From the NCBI RefSeq assembly GCF_002575655.3, contig NC_053040.3:357552267-357616266 (forward strand): a stretch of 64,000 nucleotides of DNA, written 5' to 3'. This stretch comes from Aegilops tauschii subsp. strangulata. Lineage: Eukaryota; Streptophyta; Magnoliopsida; Poales; Poaceae. Positions 10,385-21,736 of the stretch are shown in pieces. The translations under genes and the position numbers were made by a program. Positions within the stretch are counted from its first letter, which is position 1. Every line of letters begins with the position of its first letter. The notes under the pieces were generated by a model. That model made no database searches and had not been told where the DNA came from. It saw only the letters and a list, made by a program, of their open reading frames with translations.

Positions 10385-11247
10385 ATGTTCCTAGAGAAAA
10401 CTAAGTTGAAAGATGTTAGTAGCAATGATGCGGATTGGATCCGTGATCTGAGGATTATCCTCATTGCTGCACAGAAGAATTATGTCCTTGATGCACCTCG
10501 AGGTGACGGACCTATTGCAGGAGCAAATGCAGACGTTATGAACGTTTGACAAAGCTCGATATGATAACTACTTGATAGTTTAGTGCACCATGCTTTACGG
10601 CTTAGAACCAGGACTTCAAAAATGTTTTGAACGCCACGGAGCATATAAGATGTTCCAAGAATTGAAATTGGTATTTCATACTCATGCCCGTGTCGAGAGG
10701 TATGAGACCTCTGGCAGTACTTTGCCTACAAGATGGAGGAGAATTCCTTAGCTAGTGAGCATGTGCTCAGAATGTCTGAGTACTACAATCACTTGAATCA
10801 AGTGGGAGTTAATCTTCCAGATAAGATAGTGATTGATAGAGTTCTCTAGTCACTATCACCAAGTTACTAGAACTTTGTGATGAACTATAATATGCAAGGG
10901 ATAAACGGAAATGATTCCCAAGCTCTTCGTGATGCTGAAACCGACGAAGGTAGAAATCAAGAAAAGCATCAAGTGTTGATGGTTGACAAGACCACTAGTT
11001 TCAAGAAAAGGGCAAAGGGAAGAAGGGGAACTTCAAGAAGAATGGCAAGCAAGTTGCTACTCAAGTGAAGAAGCCCAAGTCTGTACCTAAGCCTGAGACT
11101 GAGTGCTTCTACTGCAAAGGAACTGGTCACTGGAAGCGGAACTGCCCCAAGTATTTGGCGGATAAGAAGGATGGCAATGTGAACAAAGGTATATTTGATA
11201 TACATGTTACTGATGTGTACTTTACTTGTGTTTATAGCAACCCCTAA
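10385..11247 (+). pseudogene. Decayed gag of copia A1
   Basis: The frame starts at ATG 10385 (MFLEKTKL, then a WIRDLRIILIAAQKNYVLDAP-like gag start) and is broken by several stops and frameshifts. A readable CCHC zinc knuckle survives at 11104-11145 (CFYCKGTGHWKRNC) in the frame that runs to 11247. The protein would have been the nucleocapsid precursor. It cannot be made from this copy. Confidence 0.85.
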
Positions 11248-11557
11248 GTATTTGATACTAGTTCAGTTGCTATGATTAGTAACTCGAAACGGGAGTTGCA
11301 GAATAAACAGAGACTAGTTAAGGGTGAAGTGACGATGTGTGTTGGAAGTGGTTCCAAGATTGACATGATCATCATCGCAGACTCCCTATACTTTCGGGAT
11401 TAGTGTTGAACCTAAATAAGTGTTATTTGGTGTTTGCGTTGAGCATGAATATGATTTGATCATGTTTATTGCAATACGGTTATTCATTTAAGTTAGAGAA
11501 CAATTGTTGTTCTGTTTACATGAATAAAACCTTCTATGGTCATACACACCAACGAAA
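11248..11557 (+). pseudogene. Protease region of copia A1, badly decayed
   Basis: Short protease-like pieces remain (around TTTGATACTAGTTCAGTTGC, where a copia D-T/S-G site would fall), but no frame is open. The position between zinc knuckle and integrase supports the assignment. Confidence 0.5.
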
Positions 11558-14030
11558 ATGATTTGTTGGATCTCGATCGTAGTGATACACATATTCATAA
11601 TATTGAAGCCAAAAAGATGCAGAGTTAATAATGATAGTGCAACTTATTTGTGGCACTGCCGTTTAGGTCATATTGGTGTAAAACGCATGAAGAAACTCCA
11701 TGCTGATGGGATTTTGGAATCACTTGATTATGAATCACTTGATGCTTGCGAACCATGCCTCTTGGGCAAGATGACTAAAATGCCGTTCTCCGGAACAATG
11801 AAGCAAGCAACAGATTTATTGGAACTCATACATACTGATGTATGTGGTCCGATGAGTGTTGAGGCTCGCGGCGGGTATCGTTATTTTCTGACCTTCACAG
11901 ATGATTTGAGCAGATATGGGTATATCTACTTGATGAAACATAAGTCTAAAACATTTGAAAAGTTCAAAGAATTTCAGAGTGAAGTGGAAAATCATCGTGA
12001 CAAGAAAATAAGGTTTCTACGATCTGATCGCGGAGACGAATATTTGAGTTACGAGTTTGGCCTTCAATTAAAACAATGTGGAATAGTTTCACAAATTCGT
12101 GCCACCTAGAACACCACAGCATAATGGTGTGTCCGAACATCATAACCGTACTTTATTGGATATAGTGCAATCCATGATGTCTCTTACCGATTTACCACTA
12201 TCGTTTTGGGGTGATGCATTAGAGACAGCTGCATTCACGTTAAATAGGGCACCATCTAAATCCGTTGAGACGACACCATATGAACTGTGCTTTGGCAAGA
12301 AACCAAAGTTGTCGTTTCTTATAGTTTGGGATTGCAATGCTTATAAGAAAAGGTTTCATCCTGATAAGCTCAAACCCAAATCGGGGAAAAGTGTCTTCAT
12401 AGGATACCCAAAGGTGACTGTTGGGTACACCTTCTATCACAGATCCGAAAGGCAAAACATTCGTTGCTAAGAATGGATCCTTTCTAGAGAAGGAGTTTCT
12501 CTCGAAAGAAGTGAGTGGGAGGAAAGTAGAACTTGATGAGGTAACCGTACCTGCTCCCTTATTGGAAAGTAGTTCATCACAGAAACCGATTCCTGTGACG
12601 TCTATACCAATTAGTGAGGAAGTTAATGATGATGATCATGAAACTTCAGATCAAGTTGTTACTGAACCTCGTAGGTCAACCAGAGTAAGATCCGCACCAG
12701 AGTGGTACGGTAATCCTATTCTGGAGGTCATGTTACTTGACCATGACGAACCTACGAACTATGAGGAAGCGATGATGAGCCCAGATTCCACGAAATGGTT
12801 TGAGGCCATGAAATCTGAGATGGGATCCATGTGTGAGAACAAATTATGGACTTTGATTGACTTGCCCAAATGATCGGCGAGCCATTAAGATTAAATGGAT
12901 CTTCAAGAGGAAGATGGACGCTGATAGTAGTGTTACTATCTACAAAGCTAGAATTGTCGCAAAAGGTTTTCGACAAGTTCAAGGTGTTGACTACGATGAG
13001 AGTTTCTCACTCGTATCTATGCTTAAGTCTGTCCGAATCATGTTAGCAATTGCCGCAGTTTATGAAATCTGGCAAATGGATAAGCAAAACTGCATTCCTT
13101 AACTGATTTATTAAAGAAGAGTTGTATATGACGCAACCAGAATGTTTTGTCGAACCTAAAGGTGTTAACAAAATATGCAAGCTCCAACGATCCATCTATG
13201 GACTGGTGCAAGCATCTCGGAGTTGGAATATACGCTTTGATAAGTTGATCAAAGCATATACTTTTATACAGACTTGCGGTGAAGCCTGTATTTACAAGAA
13301 AGTGAGTGGGAGCACTACAACATTTCTGATAAGTAAATGTGAATGACATATTGTTGATCGGAAATAATGTAAAATTATTCTGCAAAGCATAAAGGAGTGT
13401 TTGAAAGGAGTTTTTCAAAGAAATACCTCGGTGAAGCTTCTTACATATTGAGCATCAAGATCTATAGAGATAGATCAAGACGCTTCATAAGTTTTTTGAA
13501 TGAGTACATACCTTGACAAGATTTTGAAGTAGTTCAAAATTGAGCAGTCAAAGAAAGAGTTCTTGCCTGTGTTACAAGGTGTGAAATTGAGTAAGACTCA
13601 AAAGCCCGACCACGGCAGAAGATAGAAAGAGAATGAAAGTCATTCCCTATGCCTCAGCCATAGTTTCTATAAAGTATGCCATGATGTGTACCATATCTAT
13701 TGTATACCCTACACTGATTTTTGGCAAGGGAGTACAATAGTGATCTAGGAGTAGATCACTGAACAGCGGTCAAAATTATCCTTAGTGGAATAAGGATATG
13801 TTTCTCGATTATGGAGGTGACAAAAGGTTCGTCGTAAAGGGTTACGTCGATACAAGTTTTGGCACTGACCCGGATGACTCTAAGTCTTAATCTGGATACA
13901 TATTGAAAGTGGGATCAATTAGCTAAAGTAGCTTCGTGCAGAGCATTGTAGACATAGAAATTTGCAAAATACATACGGATCTGAAAATGGCAGACCCGTT
14001 GACTAAACTTCTCTCACAAGCAAAACATGA
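11558..14030 (+). pseudogene. Decayed integrase-RT-RNase H of copia A1
   Basis: In order: a GAG-pre-integrase segment (LWHCRLGHIGVKRMKKLH, near 11650); an integrase core with HTDVCGPM and a SDRGDEY motif (to about 12109); a frameshift into NGVSEHHNRTLLD (12099-12470) with the catalytic Glu; a linker rich in Ser/Glu (12421-12873); and RT pieces (WIFKRKMDADSSVTIYKARIV, 12857-13102; QRSIYGLVQASRSWN, 13122-13346). A ruined C-terminal part runs to about 14030, where DLKMADPLTK, the usual end of copia RNase H, is still readable. At least four frame changes and several stops are present. No YVDD box remains in frame. Confidence 0.88.
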
Positions 14031-14222
14031 TCACACCTTAGTACTCTTTGGGTGTTAATCACATAGCGATGTGAACTAGATTATTGACTCTAGTAAACCC
14101 TTTGGGTGTTGGTCACATGACGATGTCAACTATGGGTGTTAATCACGTGGTGATGTGAACTATTGATGTTAAATCACATGGGGATGTGATCTAGATTATT
14201 GACTCTAGTGCAAGTGGGAGAC
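14031..14222 (+). other. 3' untranslated end and purine tract of A1
   Basis: Imperfect repeats of GTGTTAATCACATGGTGATGTGAAC-like sequence (several copies at 14050-14190) are followed by CAAGTGGGAGAC (14211-14222), the purine tract before the LTR. A2 has the same arrangement at 59310-59463. Confidence 0.75.
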
Positions 14223-15886
14223 TGAAGGAAATATGCCCTAGAGGCAATAATAAAGTTATTATTTATTTCCTTATATCATGATAATTGTTTATTATTCATG
14301 CTAGAATTGTATTAACCGGAAACATGATACATGTGTGAATACATAGACAAACAGAGTGTCACTAGTATGCCTCTACTTGACTAGCTCGTTGATCAAAGAT
14401 GGTTATGTTTCCTAGCCATAGACAAAGAGTTGTCATTTGATTAACGGGATCACATCATTAGGAGAATGATGTGATTGACTTGACCCATTCCGTTAGCTTA
14501 GCACTTGATCGTTTAGTATGTTGCTATTGCTTTCTTCATGACTTATACATGTTCCTATGACTATGAGATTATGCAACTCCCGTTTACCGGAGGAACACTT
14601 TGTGTGCTACCAAACGTCACAACGTAACTGGGTGATTATAAAGGTGCTCTACAGGTGTCTCCGAAGGTACTTGTTGGGTTGGCGTATTTCGAGATTAGGA
14701 TTTGTCACTCCGATTGTCGGAGAGGTATCTCTAGGCCCACTCGGTAATGCACATCACTATAAGCCTTGCAAGGAGTAAAGAGACTTGCCGGTAACGAGAT
14801 TGAACTAGGTATTGAGATACCGACGATTGAATCTCGGGCAAGTAACATACCGATGACAAAGGGAACAACGTATGTTGTCATGCGGTCTGACCGATAAAGA
14901 TCTTCATAGAATATGTTGGAGCCAATATGGGCATCCATGTCCCGCTATTGGTTATTGACAAGAGAGGTGTCTCGGTCATGTCTACATAGTTCTCGAACCC
15001 ATAGGGTCCGCACGCTTAACGTTCGTTGACGATATAGTACTATGAGTTATGTATGTTGGTGACCGAATGTTGTTCGGAGTTTTGGATGAGATCACGGATA
15101 TGACGAGGAACTCCGGAATGGTCCGGAAGTAAAGATTGATATGTGGATAGTAGTGTTTGATCTCCGGAAAGGTTCCGGAATCCATCGGAAGGGGTTCCGG
15201 ATGTTTCCTGAAATGTTTGGGCACGAGAACACTTTATCTGGACCAAAGGGGAAAGCCCACGAGGTTTTTGGAAAGCGCAAAAGGAAGTTTTGCGGAGTCC
15301 AGGGGCCAGACGCCAGGTTCCCTGGCGTCTGGGTCTAGACGCCGGGAACCCTGGCATCTGGCCCTGGAGTCCGAGAAGGACTCTTGCCTTTCGGGTGAAA
15401 CCGACTTTGTGGAGGCTTTTACTCCAAGTTTCTACCCCAAGGCTCAACATATAAATAGAGGGGTAGGGCTAGCACCCAAGACACATCAAGAAACACCAAG
15501 CCGTGTGCCGGCAACCCCGTCTCCTCTCGTTTATCCTTCGTCTTAGTTTTCATAGTGCTTAGGCAAAGCCCTGCGAAGATTGTTCTTCACCAACACTGTC
15601 ACCACGTCGTCGTGCTGCCGGAACTCATCTACTACTTCGCCCCTCTTTCTGGATCGAGAAGGCGAGGACGTCACCGAGCCGAACGTGTGCAGAACTCGGA
15701 GGTGCCGTGCTTTCGGCACTTGGATCGGTCGGATCGTGAAGACGTACGACTACTAACCGCGTTGATATAACGCTTCCGCTTACGGTCTACGAGGGTACGT
15801 AGACAACACTCTCCCCTCTCGTTCTATGTGTCACCATGATCTTGCGTGTGCGTAGGAAATTTTTGAAATTACTACGTTCCCCAACA
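14223..15886 (+). repeat. 3' LTR of copia A1 (1664 bp)
   Basis: Begins TGAAGGAAATATGCCC and ends ACTACGTTCCCCAACA. The family consensus seen in A2 starts TGTTGG, so the first bases here are altered. It contains the nested palindromes at 15294-15372 and a TATA-like box further on. It is clearly diverged from the A2 and solo LTRs. Confidence 0.93.
15450..15458 (+). promoter_or_regulatory. TATA-like box in the A1 LTR
   Basis: TATAAATAG lies about 430 bp before the LTR end, matching the place of the TATA box in BARE-type LTRs (TATATATAG in the A2 and solo copies here). Confidence 0.5.
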
Positions 15887-16965
15887 GATGAAAAGAGGAC
15901 CTCTTAGGATACCAAATGCCAAAATTTGGTGTATGAATTGAGTATCTCTCTATTCTTTTCGCAGCCTTAAGATGACATTCTTTAGGGGTCACTTGATATC
16001 GTGCACACATGCACACACTTAGCATAATATCGGGACGGGTGGCACATAGATATAACAATGAACCAATCATAGAGCGGTAAACTTTTTGGTCAACCAATTT
16101 GCCATCCTTTGTCAAGTCAGGATGTCCACTAGTTGGCATGGGTGTTTTCATTCCTTTGCTTTCTTGCATGTTGAACTTATTGAATAAGTCCTTGGTATAC
16201 TTCGTTTGAGAAACAAGTGTTCCCTCCTTAGTTTGCTTGATTTTCAAACCAAGAAAGAACTTGAGTTCACTCATCATAGACATCTCAAACTTTTTTGACA
16301 TTAGCTTTCCAAACTTTTCACTAAAATGGGGGTTAGTCGAACCAAATATGATATCATCAACAAAAATTTGGCACAAAAATAATTCTCAATTAACCCTTTT
16401 AGTAAAAAGAGTGGAATCAATTTTTCAGTCTCAAAGCCTTTTTCAATAAGGAACTTGGTCAAGCATTTATACCACGCTCTAGGAGCTTGTTTAAGACCAT
16501 AAAGAGCTTTGTGAAGTTTGTAAACATGGTCGGGTTTCTTAGGATTACCAAAGCGGAGAGGTTGTTTAACATAAACTTCCTCCTCAATTTCACCATTTAG
16601 AAAAGCATTTTTAATGTCAATTTGATACAAGGTAATATCATGGTGATTTGCATAGACAAGTAAGATGCGGATGGACTCAAGTGTAGCAACGGGGGCATAT
16701 GTCTCACCATAGTCCATACCTTTGACTTGAGTGTAGCCTTGGGCGACGAGACGTGCTTTGTTGCGAACGACTTGTCCATCTTCGTCTTGCTTGTTGTGAA
16801 ACAACCATTTGGTACTGATGATGTTGTGGTTGTTGTCGGGCTTCTCGACCAATGTCCACACTTGGTTCCTCTCAAAGTTGTGCAGCTCTTCGTGCATGGC
16901 ATTTATCCAATCCGGATCTTCCAATGCTTCTTCACCTTCATAGGTTCAATGCTAGAGATGAATGA
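15887..16965 (-). pseudogene. RT (and start of RNase H) of copia M, frameshifted and truncated
   Basis: Minus strand: INAMHEELHNFERNQVWTLVEKP opens the RT, followed by STKWLFHNKQDEDGQVVRNKARLV, YQIDIKNAFLNGEIEEEVYVKQP and KALYGLKQAPRAWY. A frameshift near 16370-16400 precedes the polymerase box FVDDIIFGST and LKFFLGLKIKQTKEG. The frame runs into RYSIHTPNFGIWYPK and ends at the A1 insertion. This is a standard copia RT fold in two frames. The RNase H domain is almost wholly missing. Confidence 0.9.
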
Positions 16966-16972
16966 ATAATGT

Positions 16973-18281
16973 TCACAAAAAATTAGCCAAACGAATTTTA
17001 GAGCGAGTGATTCTCTCGGTTTGGATACCATGGAAGATTTGTTCAACGGGATGGTCTCGTGAAACTCTTGCTCGAACTCGTGAGAGCTTTTGTTTGGGTT
17101 GGGGTGGAACATCTTGTTCTTCCTCTTGGCCTTCTTCATTGTTGATGTTGTCGTTCTCTTGTAGAGGTGGAGAAGGAGGTTGATGGGGTTCATCTTGGTG
17201 TACTTCCTCGTTTTCTTCTTCTTGACGTGTCCCACTTGTGGATGCCTTCGTGTCAACTCTTGGTTCACCTTGTCGTGAGGTAGAGGCTTCCACTTGGATG
17301 GATGAGGTACTCTCCTTCACCTCCGTTGGGCGTATCTGGCCAATAGACAAGTCTGGGATTGCTTCTGAAGGGTCTTTGTCTCCTACATCAATTGGCAATT
17401 GCTCTACTTGCGAGCCGTTAGATTCATCAAACTTCACATCTACCGTCTCTTCAACCTTTCGGGTGAAATTGTTGTACACACGGTATGTGTGAGAGTTTGA
17501 GCCATAACCGTGTAGGAAACCCTCATGAGATTTAGGAGCAAATTTAGAACGACGATGCTTATCAAGAATATAGCACTTTGAGCAGAACACTCGAAAGTAT
17601 CCAACTTGGGGTTTGTTACCGGTGAGAAGCTCGTATGCCGTCTTGCCAAGTAGCTTGTGAAGATATAGACGATTTGTTGCATGACAAGCTATCTCAACCG
17701 CTTCTTCCCAAAAGTGTTTTGGCGTCTTGTACTCATCAAGCATCGTTCTCACCATCTCAATAAGAGTCTGGTTCTTCCTCTCAACAACTCCATTTTGTTG
17801 AGGCGTGTACGTAGCCGAGAACTCGTGTGAAATCCCTTCTTCGTCAAGAAAGGTATCCACATTTGTGTTTTTGAACTCCGTTTCGTTGTCGCTACGAACC
17901 TTCTTGATCTTCACTTCAAATTGATTTAGGGCCTTCCTAGCGAAGTTCTTGAAGATCTTTTGGACCTGCAATTTATCATCAAGAAAGAACACCCATGTAA
18001 ATCTTGAAAAATCATCGACTATGACTAACAAACGAGTTTCCACCGAGACTTTTATAGGCGTTTGGACCAAAGAGATCCATATGAAGTAGCTCGAGCGGTG
18101 TTCTCGTGGTCATGATGTTCTTCACGGGGTGGCTTCCTCCAACCCGTTTTCCTACTTGATAAGCATTGCACAATATATCCTTGTCAAATATAACATCTTT
18201 CACTGCAAGGATATGATCACCTTTAATAAGCTTATCAAGATTTCGCATCCCACATGACCTAACCTTCTTTGCCACAACCAA
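16973..18281 (-). pseudogene. Integrase of copia M, broken near its first catalytic Asp
   Basis: The N-terminal part lies at 18012-18281 (LLHMDLFGPNAYKSLGGN, first catalytic Asp). A frameshift near 18060 leads into the main frame 16973-18070: VIVDDFSRFTWVFFLDD, KKVRSDNETEFKN (second Asp), and TPQQNGVVERKNQTL (Glu). A long acidic, Gln/Glu/Pro-rich tail follows (SSIQVEASTSRQGEP ... EEEQDVPPQPKQ), as is common between integrase and RT in SIRE elements. Most of the protein is still readable, so decay is moderate. Confidence 0.9.
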
Positions 18282-18796
18282 CCTTTAGAAGATTTCGCAA
18301 TTAAGCAAGTTCTAGGTTGAGCCTTTTTAGTAAAATAAACAATGTATATATCACCTCTACGTATACCGGTAAAGACCATTTTATGATTATCTCTTCGAAA
18401 CACATGGCAATCTACTTCAGTAAATAGGACATTGAAACCAAAGTCAGCTAGTCTAGATACGGAAAGTAAATTATAGCCAAAAGATTCAACGAGCATAACA
18501 TTTTGTATGGAGCTATCATGTGAGATGGCCACATTACGAAGGCCAACCACCTTACCCTTTGAGTTATCACCAAAAGTGACATATTTTTGAGGGTCGTTGT
18601 TTTCAGCTAACTCACGAAACATATCCTTGTCTTCGGTCATGTGATCGGTGCATCCACTATCAAGAACCCATTCCTTTCCTCCAGCCATGTAGCCGCGAAG
18701 ATTAGCCATAAGACCAAAGTGTCTCACAGACTCATCGAGATCAAAGTCACTATCATCATCCTTATCATAGTTTCCATGTTCAACATCGTCTTGCAA
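18200..18796 (-). pseudogene. Protease and GAG-pre-integrase part of copia M
   Basis: Contains WVLDSGCTDHMT, the D-S-G active site of copia proteases, then YVTFGDNSKGKVVG, LLSVSRLADFGFNVLF, and the pre-integrase LWQRRLGHVG. It is preceded by an acidic stretch (YDKDDDSDFDLDESV). I see no CCHC knuckle in front of it, so the gag end seems to have been deleted. Confidence 0.88.
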
Positions 18797-18847
18797 TTGA
18801 TCATTTCCTAGAGAGAGTGATTCATTAGATATATGATCTTGACAATG

Positions 18848-19335
18848 TTAATCTTCATGAATTCTAATGGCTTCGGAGATGATATAGCTAATAATTCGAA
18901 CATCTCCTTTGGAACGCATAAGGTCACGAAGCTCAAATAGACAATCACCAAACTTAGGATCATTGGCATTCATCTTACTTAAGGCAATTGACTTATGAAG
19001 AATCACATCTAGATTTAGCAAGGAATAGTTAGGAAATCGTTCCTCAAGAAATCTCCGTATGGAGTAAGCACAATCAAGAGTAGGCAAGAACCAAACAAAT
19101 TTATAGGCAAACCTCTAGTAATAAGATTGACAGTTCTAAGGTTGCGGATCATGTCAATAGACTCATCAGGGGTAGGATGCAAAGGATCAACAAGGGGCGC
19201 ACAAGGCCTAGTAATGTACTTGTTCAAGTGATATTCATTGAAAATCTCAAGCATCTCTTGTTTCCATTCATGAAAGAACTCTCCATCAAGTATAGACACT
19301 CTACGTCTAAGACTCCCCAACATAGACTCATCCAT
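18848..19335 (-). pseudogene. gag N-terminal part of copia M, frameshifted
   Basis: Starts at the minus-strand ATG 19335 (MDESMLGSLRRRVSILDG), 42 bases after the primer site. It reads EFFHEWKQEMLEIFNEYHLN and TPDESIDMIRNLRTVNLITRG, then changes frame near 19085 into LDCAYSIRRFLEERFPNYSLLNLDVILHKS ... MNANDPKFGDCLFELRDLM. It stops at IRIHED. The zinc-knuckle half of gag is not found. Confidence 0.8.
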
Positions 19336-19376
19336 CTTCCTCCAATGGACATTAAACCAAAGCAATGGAGACCAAA

Positions 19377-19388
19377 GCTCTGATACCA
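19377..19388 (-). other. Primer binding site of copia M (tRNA-Met)
   Basis: The minus strand reads TGGTATCAGAGC two bases after the LTR end, complementary to initiator tRNA-Met. Confidence 0.93.
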
Positions 19389-20180
19389 ATTGAAAGGATC
19401 GAGAAGAGGTGTCTAGAGGGGGGATTAGACCCTCAACAAAGAAAAGTAGTAGTTTTTAATTTCTTCAAGTTAAGGTGGAGTTTTAGCACAAGTTTAAACA
19501 TTCACAATACATTTCAAGCAAGCATGGCAAGAGTATATGATCAGTGGAAAGTAAAGCATGCAACTTGCAAGAATGTAAAGGGATGGGATTGGAGTGATAC
19601 ATGGAGATTTTTGGCGTGGTTCCGATAGGTGGTGCTATCGTACATCCACGTTGGTGGATACTTCAACCCACGAAGGGTAACGGTTGCGCGAGTCCACGGA
19701 GGGCTCCACCCACGAAGTGTCCACAAAGAAGCAACCTTGTCTATCCCACCATGGCCATCGCCCACGAAGGACTTTCCTCACTAGGGTAGATCTTCATGAA
19801 GTAGGTGATCTCCTTGCCCTTACAAACTCCTTGGTTCAAGTCCACAATCTTGACGGAGGCTCCCAAGTGACACCTAACCAATCTAGGAGACACCACTCTC
19901 CAAAAGGTAATAGATGGTGTGTTGATGATGAACTCCTTGCTCTTGTGCTTCAAATGATAGTCCCCCCAACACTCAACTCTCTCTCATAGATTTGGATTTT
20001 GTGGAAAGATGATTTGAGTGGAAAGCAACTTGGGGAAGGCTAGAGATCAAGATTCTTGTGGTTGGATTGGAATATCTTGGTCTCAACACATGAGTAGGTG
20101 GTTCTCTCTCAGAAAATGAATGATGGAAGTGTAGGCACGTTCTGCTAGCTCTCTCCATGAATGGAGGAGAGGTGGAGGGG

Positions 20181-20188
20181 TATATATA
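20181..20188 (-). promoter_or_regulatory. TATA-like box in the M LTR
   Basis: TATATATA (minus strand reads GCTATATATACCCC) lies in the middle of the LTR downstream of the dyad array, a typical place for a copia promoter. Confidence 0.5.
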
Positions 20189-20253
20189 GCCTCCACACAA
20201 AATCTAGCCGTTACACACAATTTACCACACTCGATGGGACTGAATACTGAAAC

Positions 20254-20616
20254 TCGGTCAGACCGATTTAGTTCAAAATGTGAACGTTAGGCTTTTCGGT
20301 GAGACCGATATGATCAACTCGGTGGGACCGATGTGCTAGGGTTAGGGTAAAACCTCAACTTAGTTTGACCGATTACACAAACTCGGTGAGACTAATTTTG
20401 GTAATAAGCAAAACAGATAGTTGGTCAAGCAAACTCGGTGGGACCGATTGCATATCCCGGAGAGACTGAAATGATTGCAACAGGCAACAGAGAGTTTGCA
20501 AGCCCATCTCGGTGAAACCGAGATCCCATCGATGAGACCGAACTGATTAGGGTTTCTGGCAGTGACTATGTCAAGTGAACTCGGTGGCGCCGGATAGATC
20601 AAATCGGTGGGGCCGA
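20254..20616. repeat. Array of TCGGT-N3-ACCGA dyads in the M LTR
   Basis: 13-bp imperfect palindromes start at 20254, 20296, 20319, 20383, 20435, 20509, 20529, 20581 and 20604, with a half-copy near 20361. The most common form is TCGGTGRGACCGA. Spacing is irregular, and the array lies upstream of the TATA-like box in M orientation, as enhancer or protein-binding sites would. Confidence 0.75.
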
Positions 20617-20969
20617 GTTTTACTTTTGGTTTGGGACATATGTGGATACTAGAAAGCGTGGTTGAGGTCTTTTGGAGCATATCACTAAGCACTTTGAGCA
20701 AGCAAGCCATTAAGCAACGCCTCATCCCCTTTTAATAGTATTGGCTTTCCTATGGACTCAATGTGATCTTGGATCACTAAAATAGAAAAGGAAGAGCCTT
20801 GAGCTTTTTCCAATGTTTGTCCTTAGCATCTTGAAGGGGTTCCACATCCTCTTGTCCATGCCACGCCTTTGTTGAACTCATCTGAAATATACTAGATGAA
20901 AATGTTAGTCCAACAAGAGATATGTTTACATTAATTACCAAAATCACCCAGGGAGCACTTGTGCTTTCA

Positions 20970-21736
20970 GGGTCCATAGGAGACTTCTCCACCGACCTTC
21001 AGCTCTATAAGTACTCTAAAATCCCCAAAACCCTAGGGGAGTCGACAAAACACAACTCCAGCCGCCAAAAGTTCCAGAACCACGAGATCCAAACTAGAGG
21101 CCTTTTCCGGCACTCTGCTGGAGGGTTAAACGATCACGAAGGGGTTCTTCATCATCACCATTTCCCCTCCGATTATCCGTGAGTAGTTCACCACATACCT
21201 ACCGGTCCTAGATGGCTTCTTCTAACTTTTCGATCTTCAATACAATGTTCTCCTCGATGTTCTTGGAGATCTATTTGATGTAATGACTTTTTGCAGTGTG
21301 TTTGTTGGGATCCGATGAATTCTGAGTTTATGCTCAGTTCTATCCATGAATATTGTTTGAGTCTTTGTTGAACTATCTTATGCATGACTGTGATAACCTC
21401 GTATTTCTTCTCTGAAACTTTGGTTTGGTTTGGCCAACTAGATTGATTTTTCTTGCCATGGGAAGAGGTGCTTTGTGATGGATTGATCTTGCGGTGCTCA
21501 ATCTCAGTGACAGAAAGAGACATGACGTGCATGTATCATTGCTATTAAGTATAAAAGATGGGGTCTATTCCTACATGAATAGATCTTGTCTACATCAAGT
21601 TATCGTTCTTATTGCATTACTCCGTTTTTCTATGAACTTAATACACTAGATGCATGCTGGATAGCAGTCGATGTGTGGAGTAAGAGTAGCAGATGCAGGC
21701 AGGAGTCGGTCTACTAATTTTGGACGTGATGCCTAT
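20970..21736 (+). repeat. Fragment X: old gypsy (Athila-type) LTR piece between M and R
   Basis: Contains the LTR-like series CTATAAGTACTC, AAACCCTAGGGGAGTCGAC and GCAGGCAGGAGTCGGTCTACT, with no coding capacity. It is cut on the left by M and on the right by R, so it is the host sequence of both insertions. Family assignment rests on general resemblance to Triticeae gypsy LTRs. Its continuation beyond R is not present in the window. Confidence 0.6.

Larger units (their letters stand above)
10076..15886 (+). mobile_element. Element A1: Angela/BARE/WIS-like copia, 3' part; 5' part lies beyond G outside the window
   Basis: The interior is decayed copia gag and pol in gag-PR-INT-RT order, followed by an LTR starting with the family signature GGAAATATGCCCTAGAGGCAATAATAAA and ending CTACGTTCCCCAACA. 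Element G has split it. Its 5' LTR would lie upstream of the G left LTR. It is itself inserted in copia M; GATGA (15887-15891) is the right half of the expected duplication. Confidence 0.9.
15887..20969 (-). mobile_element. Element M: SIRE/Maximus-like copia on the minus strand, 3' end cut off by A1
   Basis: Reading on the minus strand from 20969: a 1579-bp LTR, tRNA-Met primer site, gag, protease, integrase, and an RT that stops abruptly at 15887 inside the RNase H region, where A1 is inserted. The 3' remainder lies outside the window. The LTR ends (TGAAAGCACAAGTGCTCCC ... TCCTTTCA) are typical of SIRE-type grass copias; the name Maximus is tentative. GGGTC (20970-20974) is the right half of its expected duplication. 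Confidence 0.9.
19391..20969 (-). repeat. 5' LTR of copia M (1579 bp)
   Basis: On the minus strand it runs from TGAAAGCACAAGTG to GATCCTTTCA and abuts the primer site. It holds the array of 13-bp TCGGTNNNACCGA dyads (20254-20616), and TATATATA at 20181-20188 downstream of the array in the direction of transcription. The open frames here on either strand are short and not convincing. Confidence 0.93.

Noticed and set aside
14557..15546. ORFs of 60-136 aa in the A1 LTR
   Set aside because: The same region in the solo and A2 LTRs has different frames; they are noncoding LTR sequence.
20254..20616. Dyad array as a CRISPR
   Set aside because: Repeats are 13 bp, imperfect and irregularly spaced, in a plant LTR; nothing CRISPR-like.
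19541..20992. ORFs of 60-121 aa in and near the M LTR
   Set aside because: LTR noncoding sequence; composition and frame are not protein-like.
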